NCBI GenBank assembly: GCA_947473045.1
Contig: CANJCO010000018.1
Coordinates: 23,063 to 87,062, forward strand
Direction: 5' to 3'
DNA length: 64,000 nucleotides
Source: Myxococcales bacterium
GTDB taxonomy: Bacteria > Myxococcota_A > Polyangia > Polyangiales > Polyangiaceae
Shown: positions 62,801 through 64,000 of the stretch, piece by piece
Numbering within the stretch: the first letter of the stretch is position 1
Layout: every line of letters starts with the position of its first letter
Translations under genes and position numbers: made by a program
The notes under the pieces: generated by a model
Database searches by the model: none
Seen by the model: the letters and a program-made list of their open reading frames with translations, nothing else
Told to the model about the DNA's origin: nothing

Positions 62801-64000
62801 TCAGACGGCCGACAGCGCGCGGTCGACGATCGCCGGCACGTGGGCGAGCGCGTGGTCGAGGTCGAAGCACCGGGCGATCGTCTCGCTGCCGAGCCTCGCA
62901 ATGACGTCGCTGTCCGCGTCGAGGTTGGCGCGAAACGTGCCGTCGCCGCTCCACGCGCGCATCGCGTTGCGCTGCACGAGCACATACGCCTGCTGGCGCG
63001 GCATGCCGGACTCGACGAGGGCGAGGAGAATCGCCTCGGAGAAGTAGAGCTCTCCCGCGCGATCGAGGTTCTGCTTGAGCCGCTCGGGATACACGACGAG
63101 CCCCTTGGCGAGCACCGCGGCGCGATCGAGCATGAACGCGAGGGTGCTGGTGACGTCGGGGGCGATCATGCGCTCGACCGACGAGTGCGAGATGTCGCGC
63201 TCATGCCACAGCGCGACGTCTTCGAGGGCCGGCGTCACCGCGGCGCGTACGATGCGGGCGAGCCCACAAAGGTTTTCGCTCAGGATCGGGTTGCGCTTGT
63301 GAGGCATCGCGCTCGAGCCCTTCTGGCCGACCGAAAAGGCCTCCTCAGCCTCGCCCACTTCGGAGCGCTGCCAGTGCCGCACGTTGGTGGCGAGGCGCTC
63401 GATCGCGGCAGCCATGATCGCAAACGCGGCGAACAGCGCCGCGTGGCGGTCACGCGCTACCACCTGGGTGCTCACAGTCTCGGCCCCGAGACCAAGCGCA
63501 GCGAGCGCCTGCGCCTCGATGGCGGGAGACAGGTGCGCATAGGTGCCGACGGCGCCCGCGATCTTGCCGACGGCGATCTCCTCGCGCGCCGCGGCGATGC
63601 GCTTTTTGCCGCGGGCGATCTCGGCGTGGTGCCCCGCGAGCGCGACGCCGAACGTGACCGGCTCGGCGAAGATGCCGTGGCTGCGGCCGATCATCGGCGT
63701 CTTCTGGTGCTCACGAGCGCGCACGGCCAGCGCCGCGAGCAGCGCGTCGGCGCGGGACAGTATCTTGTCGGTCGCATCACGGAGCAAAATCGCGAGCGCC
63801 GTGTCGAGCACGTCGCTCGAGGTCATGCCGCGGTGGAGCCAGCGCGCGTCGATTCCGGCCTTCTCCTCGACGTGCGTGAGAAACGCGATGACGTCGTGCT
63901 TGGTCACCTTCTCGTGCTCGAGGATGCGGGCGGCGTCGAGTTGCAGATTCATCGCGCGAATGCGACCCGCGACGCCTGACGGAACGAGCCCGTGGCTCTC
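62801..64000 (-). CDS. purB: Adenylosuccinate lyase, N-terminus beyond window
   Basis: 400 codons visible; the frame continues unbroken to the right edge (last residues read [16 protein letters not shown] on the minus strand), so roughly the first 40 residues are missing. Signatures of the argininosuccinase/fumarase superfamily: [44 protein letters not shown] (general-acid His region), and the signature loop [16 protein letters not shown] with the catalytic Ser. PurB acts at two steps of purine synthesis (SAICAR to AICAR, adenylosuccinate to AMP). It ends at 62801, 219 bp before the start of the 503-residue gene downstream. Confidence 0.96.
   Translation of the reverse strand, partial: ESHGLVPSGVAGRIRAMNLQLDAARILEHEKVTKHDVIAFLTHVEEKAGIDARWLHRGMTSSDVLDTALAILLRDATDKILSRADALLAALAVRAREHQKTPMIGRSHGIFAEPVTFGVALAGHHAEIARGKKRIAAAREEIAVGKIAGAVGTYAHLSPAIEAQALAALGLGAETVSTQVVARDRHAALFAAFAIMAAAIERLATNVRHWQRSEVGEAEEAFSVGQKGSSAMPHKRNPILSENLCGLARIVRAAVTPALEDVALWHERDISHSSVERMIAPDVTSTLAFMLDRAAVLAKGLVVYPERLKQNLDRAGELYFSEAILLALVESGMPRQQAYVLVQRNAMRAWSGDGTFRANLDADSDVIARLGSETIARCFDLDHALAHVPAIVDRALSAV

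Overview
This 64 kb window is GC-rich chromosomal DNA that looks like a myxobacterium (Myxococcota, Polyangiales/Sorangiineae-like). The reasons are four eukaryote-like Ser/Thr kinases, two sigma-54 enhancer-binding proteins (one with an FHA input domain), a two-PilZ protein, and about a dozen large lipoproteins with Ala/Asp/Gly/Pro-rich linkers and cysteine-rich repeats. These are mixed with ordinary housekeeping genes (mutS, gcvP, hemL, purB, cysK, tryptophan 2,3-dioxygenase). I saw no rRNA, tRNA, CRISPR array, transposase or phage gene. The assignment to a group rests on gene content only.

Layout. 1-4.3 kb: a leftward operon of three overlapping lipoprotein genes, the last cut by the window edge. 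4.4-9.9 kb: ureohydrolase, Cys-repeat lipoprotein, glutaredoxin, a ClpB-like AAA+ protein with a degenerate first ATPase domain, a DUF985 cupin and a 56-residue protein. 10-14.9 kb: two coupled giant lipoproteins. 14.9-20.7 kb: mutS, an EamA transporter and a PQQ-dehydrogenase/cytochrome c fusion. 20.8-25.2 kb: gcvP coupled to a kinase-macrodomain fusion. 25.6-33.7 kb: kinase plus membrane protein, small lipoprotein, ferritin-like protein, P-type ATPase, PspA and YbjN. 33.8-42.5 kb: a signalling block (kinase, FHA-sigma54 activator, TPR-like membrane protein, phosphotransferase, PilZ protein, response regulator, kinase). 42.5-48.9 kb: tryptophan dioxygenase, hemL, coq4/tetR, AmgK-like kinase and a histidine kinase. 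49-57.5 kb: GH35-like glycosidase and four secreted lipoproteins. 57.7-60.8 kb: a sulfur module (cysteine synthase, YeiH, persulfide dioxygenase-rhodanese). 61-64 kb: a protein of unknown function and a partial purB.

Two features cross gene boundaries. First, a ~150 bp multi-hairpin element occurs three times between genes (25305-25454 inverted, 33133-33280, 60927-61073). Its stems keep pairing although sequence differs, and two copies supply the TAG stop codon of the adjacent gene. Second, at least eight genes have an extended -10 hexamer (TGNTANNNT) ending only 6-10 nt before the start codon, and five more have TANNNT there. This suggests leaderless or nearly leaderless transcripts, including three of the four kinase genes. 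Other notable items are a perfect operator between coq4 and tetR, and a 3.5-copy tandem palindrome upstream of a Cys-rich lipoprotein gene.
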